From Selenomonadaceae bacterium (GTDB lineage: Bacteria; Bacillota; Negativicutes; Selenomonadales; Selenomonadaceae), in the NCBI GenBank assembly GCA_017518105.1, contig JAFWWC010000026.1, positions 111,840 through 175,839 on the forward strand: 64,000 nucleotides of DNA, given 5' to 3'. Each line of letters begins with the position of its first letter. The first letter of the stretch is position 1. Below the pieces are notes generated by a model, which was not told the DNA's origin, did no database searches, and worked only from the letters and a program-made list of their open reading frames with translations. The translations under genes and the position numbers were made by a program. This document shows, in pieces, positions 7,518-15,669 of this stretch.

Positions 7518-7547
7518 ATTTTATCAGAGCAAACTTGAAAGTAGCAA
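7518..7547 (-). promoter_or_regulatory. Candidate promoter of the HTH-vWA operon
   Basis: On the minus strand TTGCTA (7542-7547), an 18-base spacer and TAAAAT (7518-7523) preceded by TGA. It overlaps the divergent promoter at 7535-7563. Confidence 0.5.
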
Positions 7548-7563
7548 GGCAATGCAATAAAAT
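7535..7563 (+). promoter_or_regulatory. Candidate promoter of the FliK-like gene
   Basis: TTGAAA (7535-7540), a 17-base spacer and TAAAAT (7558-7563), placed just upstream of the AAAGGAG ribosome site at 7571-7577. Confidence 0.5.
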
Positions 7564-7589
7564 TCAATCGAAAGGAGCTGATGTGTGCA

Positions 7590-10310
7590 ATGCCATTAAT
7601 CGACGCAGGCTCAACCGGCATAAGACCTATAGACCGGCAACGACCGACTGACGGCTTAGACAGAGTAAGACGACGCGACGACGGAGGCGGCGGTTTCCGA
7701 CCTCAGACGACAGTCAATTTAAAGACAGCCATTCAAGACATAGCAGCGACACTCGGCAAGATTAGCACGGAAGAAAAATACGGGATTCAAAGGTTGCCTA
7801 AGGAAGTGGGCGACGTCGTTAAAAATATTTTGCGGCAGTCTTTATCCTTAGACGCGACGCTCGGCAAGGGCATTGGTAGCACAGTCGAAAGTCAACGCTT
7901 TTCAATGGATCAACTCATGCTTTTTTCGCGAATGCTCTTGCAAATCGGAACGCTCGCCGAAAAGGGTTACTCAATGAAGTTAAGCGAGGAAACTCAAACG
8001 TTACTATCCAACTTCAAAGAGGCAATCATAGCGGAGGAAGGCGGCGACGAGTTAGAACCAATCCTCATGACAAAGGCATCATTCGAGTTAGTCGACGCTA
8101 AGACAGCCGAGCAACTGCCACAAGCCCTCTACGAAATGTTATCACAGCTCGCGAACATGCCCGACGCCTATCAGCAACAACAGCCGCCTTCCGAGAGTAT
8201 GCAGTTTTTAAAACAGCTGGTCAGATATTTTATGCCGCGTCCCGAAGTGGATAACTTTCAACAGGAACAGCCTCAACCACAACAACCGCCGCAACCTCAG
8301 CAGGGACAACAACCGCAGGGCGCGACGCAGAGATTTTTAGAGTCGATGTTCAAGACCTTTGGCGGGAAATTTGCACAGCCGCAAGCTCAAGGGCAGACGC
8401 AGTTCAATCAGCCACAAGCTCAAGGGCAGACGCAGTTCAATCAGCCACAAGCTCAAGGGCAGACGCAGTTTAATCAGCCGCAAGCTCAAGGACAGGCGCA
8501 GTTCAACCCGCCGAATGCTCAAGGGCAGACTCAATTCACTCAGCCGAACGCTCAAGGACAGACGCAGTTCAATCCTCCGCAAGCTCAAGGACAGACGCAA
8601 TTCACTCAGCCGCAAGCTCAAGGACAGGCGCAATTCACTCAGCCGCAAGCTCAAGGACAGACGCAGTTCAATCCTCCGCAAGCTCAAGGACAGACGCAGT
8701 TCAATCCTCCGCAAGCTCAAGGACAAACGCAGTTCACTCAGCCGCAAGGCCAAGGACAGACGCAGTTCACTCAGCCGCAAGCTCAAGGACAGACGCAGTT
8801 CACTCAGCCGCAAGCTCAAGGACAGACGCAGTTCACTCAGCCGAATGCCCAAGGACAAGCGCAATTCAATCAGCCGAATGCCCAAGGACAGACGCAGTTC
8901 AATCAGCCCAACGCTCAAGGACAAACGCAATTCACTCAGCCGCAAGGACAAGGACAGACGCAGTTCAATCCTCCGCAAGCCCAAGGACAAACGCAATTCA
9001 ATCCGCCGCAAGGACAAGGACAAACGCAATTCAATCAGCCCAACGCTCAAGGACAAACGCAGTTCAATCAGCCGCAAGCTCAAGGACAAACGCAGTTCAA
9101 TCAGCCCAACGCTCAAGGACAAACGCAGTTCAATCAGCCCAACGCTCAAGGACAAACGCAATTTACTCAGCCGAATGCCCAAGGACAAACGCAATTCAAT
9201 CCGCCGCAAGGACAAGGACAAACGCAATTTACTCAGCCGAATGCCCAAGGGCAATCGCAGTTCACTCAGCCGCAAGGCCAAGGACAGACGCAGTTCACTC
9301 AGCCCAACGCTCAAGGACAAACGCAATTCAATCCTCCGCAAGCTCAGGGACAGACGCAATTCACTCAGCCGCAAGCTCAAGGACAAACGCAATTCAATCC
9401 TCCGCAAGCTCAGGGACAGACGCAAATGCAAATTGACCCGACGATACCGCGAATGCGTCGAAGCCGAATCAAACCCAAGCATGTCAGCGAGGATTTCGTT
9501 AATCGTCAAGAAGAATTGCGAATGCAAATGGAAATGGCAAAGAACGCCATGCTAAAGCAGAACCTACAGAATACACCGCAGACTAACGACACAATGAAGA
9601 GCCTAGCGCAATTCCTCCTTAGGAATCCCAGCGCAACGCAGACGCCACGCGAAACCCTCTTACTCCAAAACTTCATAAACAATTCGCAACAGATGATGTC
9701 CGAGGACGAGGCACGCCACTTGCAAAACCTCCTGCGCCTTTGTCAAAATAATATCCCGCTTACCGTCCGGCAAGCAGCCGTCCAACAGAACCTTCCAGAT
9801 TTGCCGAGGCTTTGGGCTTTTATGCAGATGTGCGACATGGCTAACGTAACGTCGAAGATGAACGCCCGCGCCTTTAAACGAGCCGGAAAGGAAGTCGCAG
9901 ACTTTACGACAGCCATGCGTCACGCTATGAGCGCGGAAAACTCCGTCGTGCAGAATCAACGCTCCTTCCAGATGATGTTGCCGCTTTATATGGGCGACAA
10001 CGAGGCAAGCTACCCGACTTATCTAAACGTCTATGACGAGAACACTAAGGACGAGGAGACTGGGCAAGAAAAAAAAGAAACGTGGTTCCGTATTTGCGTC
10101 CTCACGGATTACATTGGAGCGGCGGAATTGGTCTTCCGCGTCTACGAGGAAACTCATCTGGATATGCGTTTCTATTTCTCGCGAATCGACATTGCCGAGG
10201 AGTTCAGGAGCACTTATCTTGATTCGTTGCGCAATTCCTTAAAGCAGACTGAACTTAACGTCGGAGAAGTGCGCGTAGGTGGCGTCGGCGAACGCATGTT
10301 CAGCTTCTAA
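7590..10310 (+). CDS. FliK-like (hook-length-control-like) protein with Gln-rich repeat domain
   Basis: About 906 residues in three parts. The first 265 residues are helical and then become Gln/Pro-rich. Next comes a repeat domain of 31 full copies plus one partial copy of an 11-residue unit of the form [QN]AQGQTQF[NT][QP]P. The C-terminal 290 residues end in a domain (MLPLYMG, TWFRICVLTDYIGAAELVFRVYE, SLKQTELNVGEVRVG) resembling the C-terminal Flg_hook domain of FliK. FliK sets flagellar hook length, and a long flexible N-terminal part would suit a molecular ruler. Of two in-frame ATGs, 7581 lies only three bases from GGAG and 7590 twelve bases, so 7590 is slightly preferred. It is not in a flagellar cluster, though flhF/flhG lie at 49-51 kb. 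The function is an inference from the C-terminal domain. Confidence 0.72.
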   Translation: MPLIDAGSTGIRPIDRQRPTDGLDRVRRRDDGGGGFRPQTTVNLKTAIQDIAATLGKISTEEKYGIQRLPKEVGDVVKNILRQSLSLDATLGKGIGSTVESQRFSMDQLMLFSRMLLQIGTLAEKGYSMKLSEETQTLLSNFKEAIIAEEGGDELEPILMTKASFELVDAKTAEQLPQALYEMLSQLANMPDAYQQQQPPSESMQFLKQLVRYFMPRPEVDNFQQEQPQPQQPPQPQQGQQPQGATQRFLESMFKTFGGKFAQPQAQGQTQFNQPQAQGQTQFNQPQAQGQTQFNQPQAQGQAQFNPPNAQGQTQFTQPNAQGQTQFNPPQAQGQTQFTQPQAQGQAQFTQPQAQGQTQFNPPQAQGQTQFNPPQAQGQTQFTQPQGQGQTQFTQPQAQGQTQFTQPQAQGQTQFTQPNAQGQAQFNQPNAQGQTQFNQPNAQGQTQFTQPQGQGQTQFNPPQAQGQTQFNPPQGQGQTQFNQPNAQGQTQFNQPQAQGQTQFNQPNAQGQTQFNQPNAQGQTQFTQPNAQGQTQFNPPQGQGQTQFTQPNAQGQSQFTQPQGQGQTQFTQPNAQGQTQFNPPQAQGQTQFTQPQAQGQTQFNPPQAQGQTQMQIDPTIPRMRRSRIKPKHVSEDFVNRQEELRMQMEMAKNAMLKQNLQNTPQTNDTMKSLAQFLLRNPSATQTPRETLLLQNFINNSQQMMSEDEARHLQNLLRLCQNNIPLTVRQAAVQQNLPDLPRLWAFMQMCDMANVTSKMNARAFKRAGKEVADFTTAMRHAMSAENSVVQNQRSFQMMLPLYMGDNEASYPTYLNVYDENTKDEETGQEKKETWFRICVLTDYIGAAELVFRVYEETHLDMRFYFSRIDIAEEFRSTYLDSLRNSLKQTELNVGEVRVGGVGERMFSF
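8382..9425 (+). repeat. 33-bp in-frame tandem repeat (31 full units and one partial)
   Basis: Unit boundaries fall every 33 bases from 8382; the full units end at 9404. Each unit encodes an 11-mer such as QAQGQTQFNPP. Variation is restricted to unit positions 1, 2, 6, 9 and 10. Because 33 is a multiple of three and no unit contains a stop in other frames, long shadow frames open on both strands across this block. Confidence 0.97.
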
Positions 10311-10387
10311 TATAAGTTGCTCTAGATTTTACGATTTATGTTCCTTTGAAGTTTAAGGTAAAATAATTTGACAGAAGGTGATTTTGT

Positions 10388-10454
10388 TTGATAATTTCAA
10401 GTATAGGAGCTGGAACAGGCAACCAGATGTTTATGTTATGCTACAGGGCGTCGT
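10388..10454 (+). other. Out-of-frame N-terminus of the GT11-GT2 gene (frameshift)
   Basis: A TTG at 10388 with an AAGGTG ribosome site encodes IISSIGAGTGNQMFM, the classical start of a GT11 fucosyltransferase. The frame then fails within TTATGTTATG at 10431-10440. Removing one T at 10436 or 10437 gives YATGRRLAHKLN in frame with the downstream gene. The gene as sequenced is therefore split by a one-base insertion. Confidence 0.85.
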
Positions 10455-12314
10455 TTGGCTCACAAATTAAACACCGAATTTAAAATCGATATTACGCGAG
10501 TATTTGGTAACAAACTTCACCCGTATGGATTGGATAAGTTAAACATATCTGCGCCCGTTGCGACACCCGAAGAAATAAAAATATGCAAAGCTTTTTCAGA
10601 AGCAAATGGTTTGGGTACCGAACCACCAGATCAGAGATTTGTGCCCGAAGTTTTGGATTATCCCGATAACGTCTACCTTAGAGGATATTGGATTAAAGAA
10701 CAATATTTTGCAGATATTGCCGACATTATTAGGAAAGAATTTACTTTGAAAGATCCGCTCAGTCCGTGTGCCGAAGCATGGAAGAAAAAAATTCTTTCTG
10801 CTGAGTGTTCTGTGGCAATGCATTTCCGCCATGGCGATTTTATTTATAACCCTAATCGTCAAAAATCTTGGCATGGGAGCCTTTCTTTGGACTTTTACTG
10901 CGACACTATAAATTTTTTAAAAAAGGAGATATATAACAATCCAACTGCATTTGTGTTTTCAAATAATCTGCACGGATGCAAGAAAAACCTTCATTTAGAC
11001 GTGCCGACGGAATTTGTTGAGGGTTGTGCTAACCACATGGAAGAGCTTTATTTAATGAGCCTTTGCCATCACGATATCATTCCACCCAGCACTTTTAGTT
11101 GGTGGGCGGCTTGGCTTAACCCTAATCCCGACAAAAAAGTTTTTCAAGCTAACCCAGCAAGTGCCACGCGTGCAAAGTCTTATCGTTATTCGTTAGATAA
11201 TATTAGAAAAAAGGATTCCGAGTTAGATTCAGACAAGTGGATATACGTTCCTTATGACAACCAAAACCCTCAGGATATAGAAATGCGACCATATTTCTCA
11301 ATCTGTCTTGTCGTAAACAATGATGCCTCTACGATTCAAGATACACTCGACAGCCTTTTCGAATTGGATTATAAATATTATGAGGTCATTATAATTGACA
11401 ATGCCTCCACCGATGGCACTGACGAAATTTGTCGAAAAGCCATAGCAGGAAAAAAGAACGTTACCTTCAAAAGTTTGTGGTCAAAAATGAAGAATACCGC
11501 GGTCTGGAATATGGCATTTAAATTTGTACAAGGTTACTTCGTCTCTTTCCTCAAAGGAAACGACCGTTTACTTCCCGATACTCTTTCCATTTTGTACGCT
11601 CCAAATGAGTACGCATTAAGAGACATATCTTGCAGTTTTGCATGGTTAGAAGAAAACCAGAACGGCGAGATAACTTTTGGAGACAAAACCTTTATCGAGA
11701 AGCGCGACAAACAATTTCAAAAAAATACAGACCGTTTCGGTCTCCGTGGCAAAGATGCTTTTAAATATTTTAATAATCAACAGCTTAACACTCTCATGGG
11801 GACGAAACTTTTTAAGTGCGAATTTCTTAAAGAATACGGAATCAAATTTGATGAACGACTTCCTGACGATATGGCAGAAATGTTTTTCTTGATAGAGGCT
11901 TTTTTCAAAGCTAAAGATTCTGTATTCGTTCCCAATGCCTTTTACATTTCGCCTCGGAAGTCCTTTGCCATGAACGAGAAGCTCAACGAACCGTTACTTT
12001 CCGTAAAGGATAAACCTGCTTCGACTGCAAAGGATAAGCCCGACCCGACTGCAGAGGATAAGCCCGACCCGACTGCAGAGGATAAGCCTGCTCCGACTGC
12101 AGAGGATAAGCCCGACCCGACTGCAGAGGATAAGCCCGCTCCGACTGCAGAGGATAAGCCCGCTTCGACTGCAGAGGATAAGCCCGACCCGACTACAGAG
12201 GATAAGCCCGACCCGACTGCAGAGGAAGTGCCCGCGAATGAGTGCCATGACTTTTACACAGCCGCAAACCTCGACGCACTCGACATATCGAATATCAACC
12301 GAGCACGCCTCTGA
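10455..12314 (+). CDS. GT11 (alpha-1,2-fucosyltransferase-like) fused to a GT2 domain, 5' frameshifted
   Basis: 619 residues remain in frame, starting at a TTG that has no ribosome site; the true start is probably the TTG at 10388, one base out of frame. Residues 1-230 form a GT11 domain with the donor-binding motif HFRHGDF and the STFSWWAAWLN block. Family members add fucose in alpha-1,2 linkage to galactose. Residues 275 to about 530 form a GT2 (GT-A fold) domain starting FSICLVVNND, with DNASTDGTDE and a degenerate DxD region. The tail holds nine octapeptides of the form DKP[DA][PS]TAE. There is no signal peptide, so it acts in the cytoplasm on surface glycans. The last 20 bases overlap the convergent U32 gene. 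It shares long blocks with the GT11 gene at 19733. Confidence 0.8.
   Translation: MAHKLNTEFKIDITRVFGNKLHPYGLDKLNISAPVATPEEIKICKAFSEANGLGTEPPDQRFVPEVLDYPDNVYLRGYWIKEQYFADIADIIRKEFTLKDPLSPCAEAWKKKILSAECSVAMHFRHGDFIYNPNRQKSWHGSLSLDFYCDTINFLKKEIYNNPTAFVFSNNLHGCKKNLHLDVPTEFVEGCANHMEELYLMSLCHHDIIPPSTFSWWAAWLNPNPDKKVFQANPASATRAKSYRYSLDNIRKKDSELDSDKWIYVPYDNQNPQDIEMRPYFSICLVVNNDASTIQDTLDSLFELDYKYYEVIIIDNASTDGTDEICRKAIAGKKNVTFKSLWSKMKNTAVWNMAFKFVQGYFVSFLKGNDRLLPDTLSILYAPNEYALRDISCSFAWLEENQNGEITFGDKTFIEKRDKQFQKNTDRFGLRGKDAFKYFNNQQLNTLMGTKLFKCEFLKEYGIKFDERLPDDMAEMFFLIEAFFKAKDSVFVPNAFYISPRKSFAMNEKLNEPLLSVKDKPASTAKDKPDPTAEDKPDPTAEDKPAPTAEDKPDPTAEDKPAPTAEDKPASTAEDKPDPTTEDKPDPTAEEVPANECHDFYTAANLDALDISNINRARL
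12009..12224 (+). repeat. 24-bp in-frame tandem repeat, nine units
   Basis: Nine consecutive copies of an octapeptide DKPxxTAE (x = DP, AP or AS) lie near the C-terminus of the glycosyltransferase. The DNA units are nearly identical (gataagcccgacccgactgc followed by agag), which favours gain or loss of units by slippage. Confidence 0.95.
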
Positions 12315-14631
12315 AGTAATGACCGCGTGTGAAGTTCTCAATCTCCGCCCCGCCGAATTTGTAAGCGTGAATAACTTGTGCGGTCTCTGTCAACGTCAAG
12401 GCTCGGCAGTCAACGCGAATCCTAGCCACGCCGTCAAAATCCTTGCGATGTTCAATCATGGAAAGCGTCTTGGCGTTAAGGATATGCATTCGACAGAATT
12501 GGTCACAGGCTACGGGGAAGAGTTCGCCCAACCTGTCGCGCAAGAAAAAATTTTTCGTCCTGCAAACGTGCGGACATTTTTTTTTGCCTAAGCCGCCGAG
12601 GAAACTTCCGAGCAGACAATAAGCTGAAATCATAAGCTCCTGCCGACCATGAACGATACATTCCACGGGCAAACAAGATTTTTCCGCCAGAGCTTTGACT
12701 TGCGCAAGGTTGAGTTCGGGGGAGAGCGTCACGCCTTCGACGCCGAGTGACTTTAGGAAATTAATCGTCGCGTGATTGAAGACGTGCAAAGAAAAATCTG
12801 TGCGAATCGGCACGCCAAATCCCTTAGCAAGCCAGAGCGTCGCAAGGTTATGGACGTAGACGGCGTCGACCTTATCAGGCACTTTGAACGGCTCCCCTTC
12901 TCGGACAAGACGCGGCGTCGCCCAAAAAATTTTCTTCCCGCGACTATGGACGAGTTCAATCGCCGCTGACGTGTCTTTGACGGGCTGATTGGTAAAAGTT
13001 TCTCCGCCGAATAAAATTTCGTCTGCGCCAGCGTCTAGGGCAATTTTCAACTTCTCCAGCGTATCGACGTGAGTAATTAGCTTAGGCGTATCGACTGTGC
13101 AAGACGGATAAATTTTTTCTTTGGCAGGGGCAATGCGCTTGCGTTCAAACTTCTTAAGGCGTTGAGTCTCCAAACCTTCAACGACACGGCGGCGCACGTC
13201 GTTGAGTTCGCTAATCGGAATCATCAAGCCCGCGTCCAAATCAGCAGAAATTTTTTCTAGCGCGAAGATTGAATTGCCCAAGCGTCCGATTTGATTCTTT
13301 AGCGTCTCCAAAGTCAGCGGGCGATTGAGCGCGGGTTCGGCGATAAATTTTGTCTGAGCGGTCGATGAGTTGCCGTCGGCGTCAGTCATCGTCAGCGTTA
13401 ATGGCTTGCCGAGTTTGGCTTTGATCTCCGCCGCAACTTTGATTCGCCGCACAGGAGACCCGACGAAGTATTTTCTAGCCTCGGTGGTCAGTTGTGCGTC
13501 AAAGATTTTAAACGCCCTGTCGTGGACGCGGATACCCTTCGTGCTGGCAAGCTTAATCGTGCAAAGTTCGCCGTGCAAGTCGAAATTCTCAACCGTGAAC
13601 GTCACGCGCCCGCCAACCTTAATCCAAATCTCTACTTGGTCGCCCATATGCAATTCGCCGCTGAGCTTAAGAGTAATCTTATCGCGCCCGACCTCAGCGA
13701 CCCTGCCAATCAACACGCCGCGATTATTCGGACGCATGTCGCTGATTAGGTTGCGTCCGGGGTTCTTCTCCAGGTAAGCCGTCGTGAAATCTCGATTAAA
13801 AATTTGCGCGAGCTTGTGTCTGTCCTCTGCCGTCGAAATTCCCTTGTCCAGTGCGTCGCGATAAACTTTAACGACCGTGGCGACGTATTCGGGACGCTTC
13901 ATGCGCCCTTCAATTTTCAAACTCGTCACGCCCGTTTCAATCAGCCGCGGCAACAAGTCCAGCGTATTTAAATCCTTTGGACTAAGCAGATACTTACCCG
14001 CGTCGAGAAGTTGCTTGCCTTGTTCGTCAACGAGTTCATAGGGTAGGCGGCAAGGTTGCGCACACCGCCCGCGATTACCACTGCGCCCGCCGATTAGCGA
14101 ACTCATCAGGCATTGCCCCGACCAACACACGCATAACGCCCCATGAATAAAAATTTCCGTCTCAATCGGGGACTCGCGGCAAATCTTCTTTATCTCGTCC
14201 AAAGTCAATTCACGGCTCAAGACTACTCGACTAAAGCCAAGCTCGGCAAGTGCTTTGACGCCTTCTAGGTTGTGAATCGTCATCTGCGTCGAGGCGTGCA
14301 ACGGAATTTCGGGTGCAACCTGCTTAGCGATTGCCGCCGCCCCCAAGTCTTGAACAAGTAGCGCGTCGACGTTCGCCCGCCGAAGGAACTTCAGATACTG
14401 CGCGAACTCGTCAAGCTCGGTGTCGGCTATGATTGTGTTTACCGTGACATGAACCGCCACGCCGCGCAGGTGAGCAAACTCCACCGCTTTAATCAGTTGC
14501 TCGCCGGCGAAATTCTCTGCAAAGGCTCGCGCCCCAAATTTTTCTCCCGCAAGATAGACGGCGTCCGCGCCCGCCTCCACTGCCGCCTTTAATGCCTCGA
14601 AACTGCCAGCCGGTGCCAATAACTCAATCAA
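12295..14631 (-). CDS. U32-family peptidase / collagenase-like protein with DUF3656
   Basis: 778 residues. The N-terminal U32 domain starts IELLAPAGSFEALKAAVEAGADAVYLAG and includes the family signature block (EIFIHGALCVCWSGQC, GRCAQPCR, LKIEGRMK). In this family cysteines near these positions hold a metal or Fe-S cluster. A DUF3656 section follows, and a second TIM-barrel-like half ends with cysteines in KKKCPHVC and CDQFCRMH. Relatives (RlhA, TrhP, UbiU) work in RNA hydroxylation or quinone synthesis rather than proteolysis, so 'peptidase' is a legacy name. The TTG start at 14631 has GGAGGG upstream. A run of nine A's in the coding strand lies at the Lys triplet near the C-terminus. Confidence 0.92.
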   Translation of the reverse strand: MIELLAPAGSFEALKAAVEAGADAVYLAGEKFGARAFAENFAGEQLIKAVEFAHLRGVAVHVTVNTIIADTELDEFAQYLKFLRRANVDALLVQDLGAAAIAKQVAPEIPLHASTQMTIHNLEGVKALAELGFSRVVLSRELTLDEIKKICRESPIETEIFIHGALCVCWSGQCLMSSLIGGRSGNRGRCAQPCRLPYELVDEQGKQLLDAGKYLLSPKDLNTLDLLPRLIETGVTSLKIEGRMKRPEYVATVVKVYRDALDKGISTAEDRHKLAQIFNRDFTTAYLEKNPGRNLISDMRPNNRGVLIGRVAEVGRDKITLKLSGELHMGDQVEIWIKVGGRVTFTVENFDLHGELCTIKLASTKGIRVHDRAFKIFDAQLTTEARKYFVGSPVRRIKVAAEIKAKLGKPLTLTMTDADGNSSTAQTKFIAEPALNRPLTLETLKNQIGRLGNSIFALEKISADLDAGLMIPISELNDVRRRVVEGLETQRLKKFERKRIAPAKEKIYPSCTVDTPKLITHVDTLEKLKIALDAGADEILFGGETFTNQPVKDTSAAIELVHSRGKKIFWATPRLVREGEPFKVPDKVDAVYVHNLATLWLAKGFGVPIRTDFSLHVFNHATINFLKSLGVEGVTLSPELNLAQVKALAEKSCLPVECIVHGRQELMISAYCLLGSFLGGLGKKKCPHVCRTKNFFLRDRLGELFPVACDQFCRMHILNAKTLSMIEHRKDFDGVARIRVDCRALTLTETAQVIHAYKFGGAEIENFTRGHYFRGVLG

Positions 14632-14655
14632 ATTGAATCCCTCCGTTTTTGAGGA

Positions 14656-14664
14656 ATTATATCA
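14656..14664 (-). promoter_or_regulatory. Extended -10 element of the U32 gene
   Basis: TGATATAAT on the minus strand, 25 bases before the TTG start. No good -35 box is seen at the right distance. Confidence 0.4.
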
Positions 14665-14770
14665 CGTGCACGGCAAAATTTTTCTGGTAAACGGCAGGAT
14701 TAATCGTTGGCTTGCAGAATTCAAGCTTAAAATTATTAAAGAGTTCATTTGAAGTACAGGAGGGCTTTCA

Positions 14771-15286
14771 ATGGCGAAGAAATACTACAGCACAAAAATC
14801 GTGGGCATCGGCGGCGAGGTCTCTAAGTTTACTAGTCTCGTTAAAATGCTCGTTATCTTCGATGATTCAATGGTTCTGCCTGAACTGCGCGACTTTTCCG
14901 TTTTGCACAGCGGCAATAAAATCACCGACGTTATCAAGCCGGGCGACGTTCTCAAGATTGCGGACTCCGAATTCAAAATCCTCAGCGTCGGCAACGAAGT
15001 CAACAACAATATCAAGAGCCTCGGTCATATCGTCATCAAGTTCAACGACGACAAAGATGACTTGCTCGAAGGTAGCATTCACGTCGAGGATAAACCTATT
15101 CCGAAGTTCCGCATTGGCGACGAGATTGCAATCCTTGAAGGTAGTTCGGAGGCTCTGATTGGCAAGACGGCTTTGGTTGTGGGCGACGACAAGACCCTTT
15201 GCGCGGCGGTCGCTTTGATTCTCAATGACAACGGTGCGAGAATTGTTGAAGACGAAGACGCGGACATCCTTGTTAAGATTAAGTAA
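14771..15286 (+). CDS. PTS glucitol/sorbitol EIIA (SrlB)-like protein with extra C-terminal segment
   Basis: 171 residues; ATG at 14771 with AGGAGGG. Residues 1-115 match the EIIA-Gut fold: KIVGIGGEVSKF, LRDFSVLH with the expected phosphorylatable histidine, IKPGDVLKI, NNNIKSLGHIVIKF, GSIHVED. In a sorbitol PTS this domain passes phosphate from HPr to EIIB. No EIIB, EIIC or sorbitol-phosphate dehydrogenase gene lies nearby. The extra 45-residue tail (GKTALVVGDDKTLCAAVALI, then DNGARIVEDEDAD) looks like the first beta-alpha-beta of a Rossmann dehydrogenase. It may be what remains of a fusion. An intrinsic terminator follows at 15311. An orphan or regulatory role is likely. Confidence 0.75.
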   Translation: MAKKYYSTKIVGIGGEVSKFTSLVKMLVIFDDSMVLPELRDFSVLHSGNKITDVIKPGDVLKIADSEFKILSVGNEVNNNIKSLGHIVIKFNDDKDDLLEGSIHVEDKPIPKFRIGDEIAILEGSSEALIGKTALVVGDDKTLCAAVALILNDNGARIVEDEDADILVKIK

Positions 15287-15310
15287 ATTGTCACTGGTAT
15301 AGATTTCTTC

Positions 15311-15340
15311 GACTGTCGGTCAATCATCGGCAGTCTTTTT
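15311..15340 (+). terminator. Intrinsic terminator after the EIIA-like gene
   Basis: GACTGTCG pairs with CGGCAGTC across a nine-base loop and is followed by TTTTT. Confidence 0.8.
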
Positions 15341-15363
15341 AATGCCAAAGGGGGCGATTGTTA

Positions 15364-15654
15364 ATGGCAATGCCTGAAGAACGATTAAGCTATCTTGAAC
15401 AGCAAGTAGCGACAGTGGCGGCAAAAGTTGATATGCTTGTTATCGAATCACAACAACAGCGCGAAGACATGCGGCGGGCGCAGGAAAAGCACGACGCCGA
15501 TATTAAAGCTTTGAATGAGAGGATTGAATCAAAGTTCGATAAGCTTAGTAGCCAAATTCAAAACCTCACAATCGCGGCAGTGGTCGGCATTGGCGCAATC
15601 GTCATCGGCGGCGGAGCAATTATCTGGTCAGCAATCTCAACGTTGAAACATTGA
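15364..15654 (+). CDS. Small coiled-coil protein with C-terminal membrane anchor
   Basis: 96 residues from the ATG at 15364 (GGGGGCGATTGTTA upstream). Residues 1-65 form a charged heptad-rich helix (LSYLEQQVATVAAKVDMLV, then RAQEKHDADIKALNERIES). Residues 70-90 form one hydrophobic segment (IAAVVGIGAIVIGGGAIIW) with only a few residues after it. It is therefore expected to be tail-anchored, with the coiled coil in the cytoplasm. It is the first gene of the operon running through gmhA-like, hyp and his genes. The gene at 17952 has the same plan. No function is known to me. Confidence 0.75.
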   Translation: MAMPEERLSYLEQQVATVAAKVDMLVIESQQQREDMRRAQEKHDADIKALNERIESKFDKLSSQIQNLTIAAVVGIGAIVIGGGAIIWSAISTLKH

Positions 15655-15669
15655 AAGGGAGCGATTGAC

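Noticed and set aside
8382..9425. Regular 33-bp units resembling a CRISPR array
   Set aside because: There are no unique spacers; units are contiguous, in frame and continue into coding sequence on both sides.
8337..9555. Two long open frames, one on each strand, of about 397 codons
   Set aside because: They are by-products of the 33-bp repeat, which lacks stops in several frames; composition is monotonous (Leu-Ser-Leu or Lys-Asp-Arg-Arg), and the FliK-like frame has a ribosome site and structured ends.
12577..12585. A9 tract (coding strand) in the U32 gene as a phase switch
   Set aside because: It encodes Lys-Lys-Lys in a conserved C-terminal part of a housekeeping-type gene; A/T runs of this length are less unstable than G/C runs and no switching logic is apparent.
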